From assembly GCA_013139905.1 (NCBI GenBank), contig WSZW01000082.1:1-7010 (forward strand): a stretch of DNA of 7,010 nt. The letters are read 5' to 3'. The stretch comes from an archaeon. GTDB lineage: Archaea > EX4484-52 > B79-G9. This document shows, piece by piece, positions 5,954 through 7,010 of this stretch. The notes beneath the pieces are model-generated. The model did no database searches and was not told the origin of the DNA. It worked only from the letters and a program-made list of their open reading frames with translations. Each line of letters begins with the position of its first letter. Position 1 is the stretch's first letter. Position numbers and translations under genes: made by a program.

Positions 5954-6191
5954 TGTTTTTGTTTTTTTGTGCGTGCGTTTAAGTGGGGTGTATATTAGGT
6001 GTATATATTATAGGTAATTATTTTTTGTCTTTTGTTTGTTGTATTTTTATTGTGATATTTATGATTTTTTTCGTTTGTTTTTATTTGTTAGTTGTGGTTG
6101 TTTTTTTACTGCCTGTATGTGATTACTGTATTTGCGATAGTATTATAAATGAGGTAAACAAATAATTTTATTATTCGTTAATTCCTAGCGA

Positions 6192-6199
6192 TTTATAGA
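6192..6199 (+). promoter_or_regulatory. Candidate TATA box of the secreted-protein gene
   Basis: TTTATAGA lies about 26 bases before position 6222, which would give a short leader of roughly 18 bases carrying the ribosome site. The match to the archaeal consensus is good, but the region is AT-rich. Confidence 0.45.
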
Positions 6200-6214
6200 T
6201 TTATTTAGGGAGAT

Positions 6215-6259
6215 AAAACTATATCTTGAGGTGGTATTTGTGGATAGAAATATAGTTTT
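6215..6259 (+). repeat. Inverted repeat enclosing the ribosome site and start codon of the secreted-protein gene
   Basis: AAAACTATAT (6215-6224) and ATATAGTTTT (6250-6259) are perfect 10-base inverted copies. The 25-base loop between them contains the GAGGTGGT ribosome site and the GTG start. The stem has one G-C pair, so it would be weak and temperature-sensitive as RNA. If transcription begins near 6222, the left arm would be mostly absent from the message, and the repeat would then matter only at the DNA level or be chance. Confidence 0.35.
6228..6235 (+). promoter_or_regulatory. Strong Shine-Dalgarno deciding a GTG start
   Basis: GAGGTGGT ends 4 bases before the GTG at 6240-6242; its GAGGTG core ends 6 bases before. 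There is no in-frame ATG before the signal peptide, so this site fixes the GTG as the start. Confidence 0.8.
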
Positions 6260-7010
6260 TTTAGTTTTTTTAGTTAGTATTTTATGTTTTTCTTCAATTG
6301 GAGATGCTGCAGATACTGCATTTAATGTTGGTATTGATAAGCCCTTATATATTATAGGTGAAAATATTACGGTTTTAGGAACTGCGTATTTAGGTACGAG
6401 TCCGCTTAATGCAACTAGGGTTGTTATTAGTATATCTAATTCTTCCGGTGTGCAATATACAGATAATTCAACACTTACGGGTGCGGATGGTACTTTTTTT
6501 AAAGAAATAGATCCATCTCTTATTGGAGGCGTTTATAATTTGACGGCTACTGTTGGTGATAGTTCTATGATTATATCATTTAGAGTTTCATCTGCTTCAA
6601 TCTATCGGATGGCGATTGTAAATGAAAGTGTTGTTGTGCCTTTGAGTGGAGATATGGGCGTACATAATATTAGTGATGTTGATTCTAAGATAACAGGTCC
6701 AGTACTTGTTTATGGAAATTATACTTATGTAGGGGACGGTAAAGAGTATCGGTTTGTTGTTGAAAATAGTACGGATACAGAGAATTACGATACTGTTTAT
6801 GTTGATGATGATAGTTATTTATGGTTTAATAATTCTGATAATTTAGGTTCTAAGCCTATGTCTAAATATTTAAAAGAAGGCTCAAAAGTGAAGTTGGGCG
6901 AAAAAACATTTGAAATATTTTATATTGACCCCCAAGGAAGTAATATTGTTTTTGTTGAATGGGTTGGACCTGATTTTAAAGGCGGTGAATCTGTAAATGT
7001 TTTAACACTT
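6240..7010 (+). CDS. Secreted or surface Ig-like domain protein, N-terminal part (runs off the right edge)
   Basis: From GTG 6240 the frame stays open for 257 codons to the window end. Residues 1-24 form a signal peptide: a short charged start (DR), a hydrophobic core (IVFLVFLVSILCF) and a likely cut near GDA-A (about 22-25). The mature part begins with a beta-rich domain, FNVGIDKPLYIIGENITVLG, followed by alternating strands ending YNLTATVG. The 'KPLYIIGENITV' opening resembles Ig-like or MG2-type (macroglobulin) repeats of extracellular proteins, where 'Y.pGe.v.v.g' is common. A second Asp/Asn/Tyr-rich region follows with no domain I can name. Several N-x-S/T sequons (e.g. NIT, NAT, NSS, NST, NLT, NIS, NYT) would allow N-glycosylation, which fits an archaeal surface protein. 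No catalytic motif or anchor is visible in this portion. The specific role (adhesin, S-layer-associated, transport-associated) cannot be decided here. Confidence 0.85.
   Translation, partial: MDRNIVFLVFLVSILCFSSIGDAADTAFNVGIDKPLYIIGENITVLGTAYLGTSPLNATRVVISISNSSGVQYTDNSTLTGADGTFFKEIDPSLIGGVYNLTATVGDSSMIISFRVSSASIYRMAIVNESVVVPLSGDMGVHNISDVDSKITGPVLVYGNYTYVGDGKEYRFVVENSTDTENYDTVYVDDDSYLWFNNSDNLGSKPMSKYLKEGSKVKLGEKTFEIFYIDPQGSNIVFVEWVGPDFKGGESVNVLTL

Larger units (their letters stand above)
5832..6239. other. Divergent intergenic region between grpE and the secreted-protein gene
   Basis: These 408 bases hold the grpE promoter and its long leader on the minus side, and the promoter and ribosome site of the next gene on the plus side. 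The middle (about 5983-6110) is strongly T/G-rich on the plus strand with only two C in that stretch, and so A/C-rich on the other strand. A 60-codon GTG-initiated frame at 5983-6165 is composed almost entirely of hydrophobic residues coded by T-rich codons and has no clear ribosome site. I do not call it a gene. No tRNA-like cloverleaf was recognised. Confidence 0.7.

Noticed and set aside
5832..5960. Search for a CIRCE element or an hrcA gene upstream of grpE
   Set aside because: No TTAGCACTC-N9-GAGTGCTAA-like repeat is present, and no upstream gene in the operon direction lies between grpE and the divergent gene.
5983..6165. A 60-codon plus-strand frame with a GTG start and a very hydrophobic product
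   Set aside because: It is read from T-rich spacer DNA, which yields Phe/Val/Leu/Ile/Cys codons automatically. It has no clear ribosome site and overlaps the region just upstream of the grpE promoter. A small membrane protein cannot be excluded, but nothing supports it.

Overview
The window reads as a low-GC, probably archaeal chromosome segment. The core is a grpE-dnaK-dnaJ heat-shock cluster on the minus strand. The archaeal assignment is an inference from four signs. Promoter-like TATA boxes lie at archaeal spacing. pcm looks leaderless. Ribosome sites are of the GGTG type. A secreted Ig-like, sequon-rich protein sits at the right edge. No CIRCE operator or hrcA precedes grpE. A DPANN-type archaeon (Woesearchaeota/Pacearchaeota-like) would fit, but no single marker proves it. 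The DnaK itself is of the bacterial, insert-lacking ('Gram-positive-like') type that archaea are thought to have acquired by transfer.

Layout, left to right. (1) 1-282, minus: N-terminal part of protein-L-isoaspartate O-methyltransferase (pcm), running off the left edge. (2) 398-662, plus: a degraded C-terminal remnant of a solo B3/B4 (PheRS-beta-like) domain protein, broken by a one-base frameshift and lacking room for its N-terminus. (3) 752-1900, plus: a very AT-rich 382-codon orphan gene with its own TATA-rich promoter, convergent with dnaJ. (4) 1910-5831, minus: dnaJ, a 278-base spacer with two hairpins, dnaK, and grpE. grpE and dnaK are tightly coupled, whereas dnaJ is separated. (5) 5832-6239: divergent intergenic region holding the grpE promoter on the minus strand and the promoter of the next gene on the plus strand. 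(6) 6240-7010, plus: start of a secreted or surface protein with a GTG start, signal peptide and Ig-like domain, running off the right edge.

Functionally, GrpE (nucleotide exchange), DnaK (Hsp70 ATPase) and DnaJ (class A J-protein) form one complete chaperone machine. Pcm repairs isoaspartyl damage in aged proteins, so protein quality control appears twice, though pcm is not in the same operon. The 382-aa gene and the B3/B4 wreck between them look like an accessory, decaying pocket. I do not see a convincing new multi-gene system. The best candidates for novelty are the orphan 382-aa protein, the operator-like palindrome at the predicted grpE transcription start, and the long structured dnaK-dnaJ spacer.
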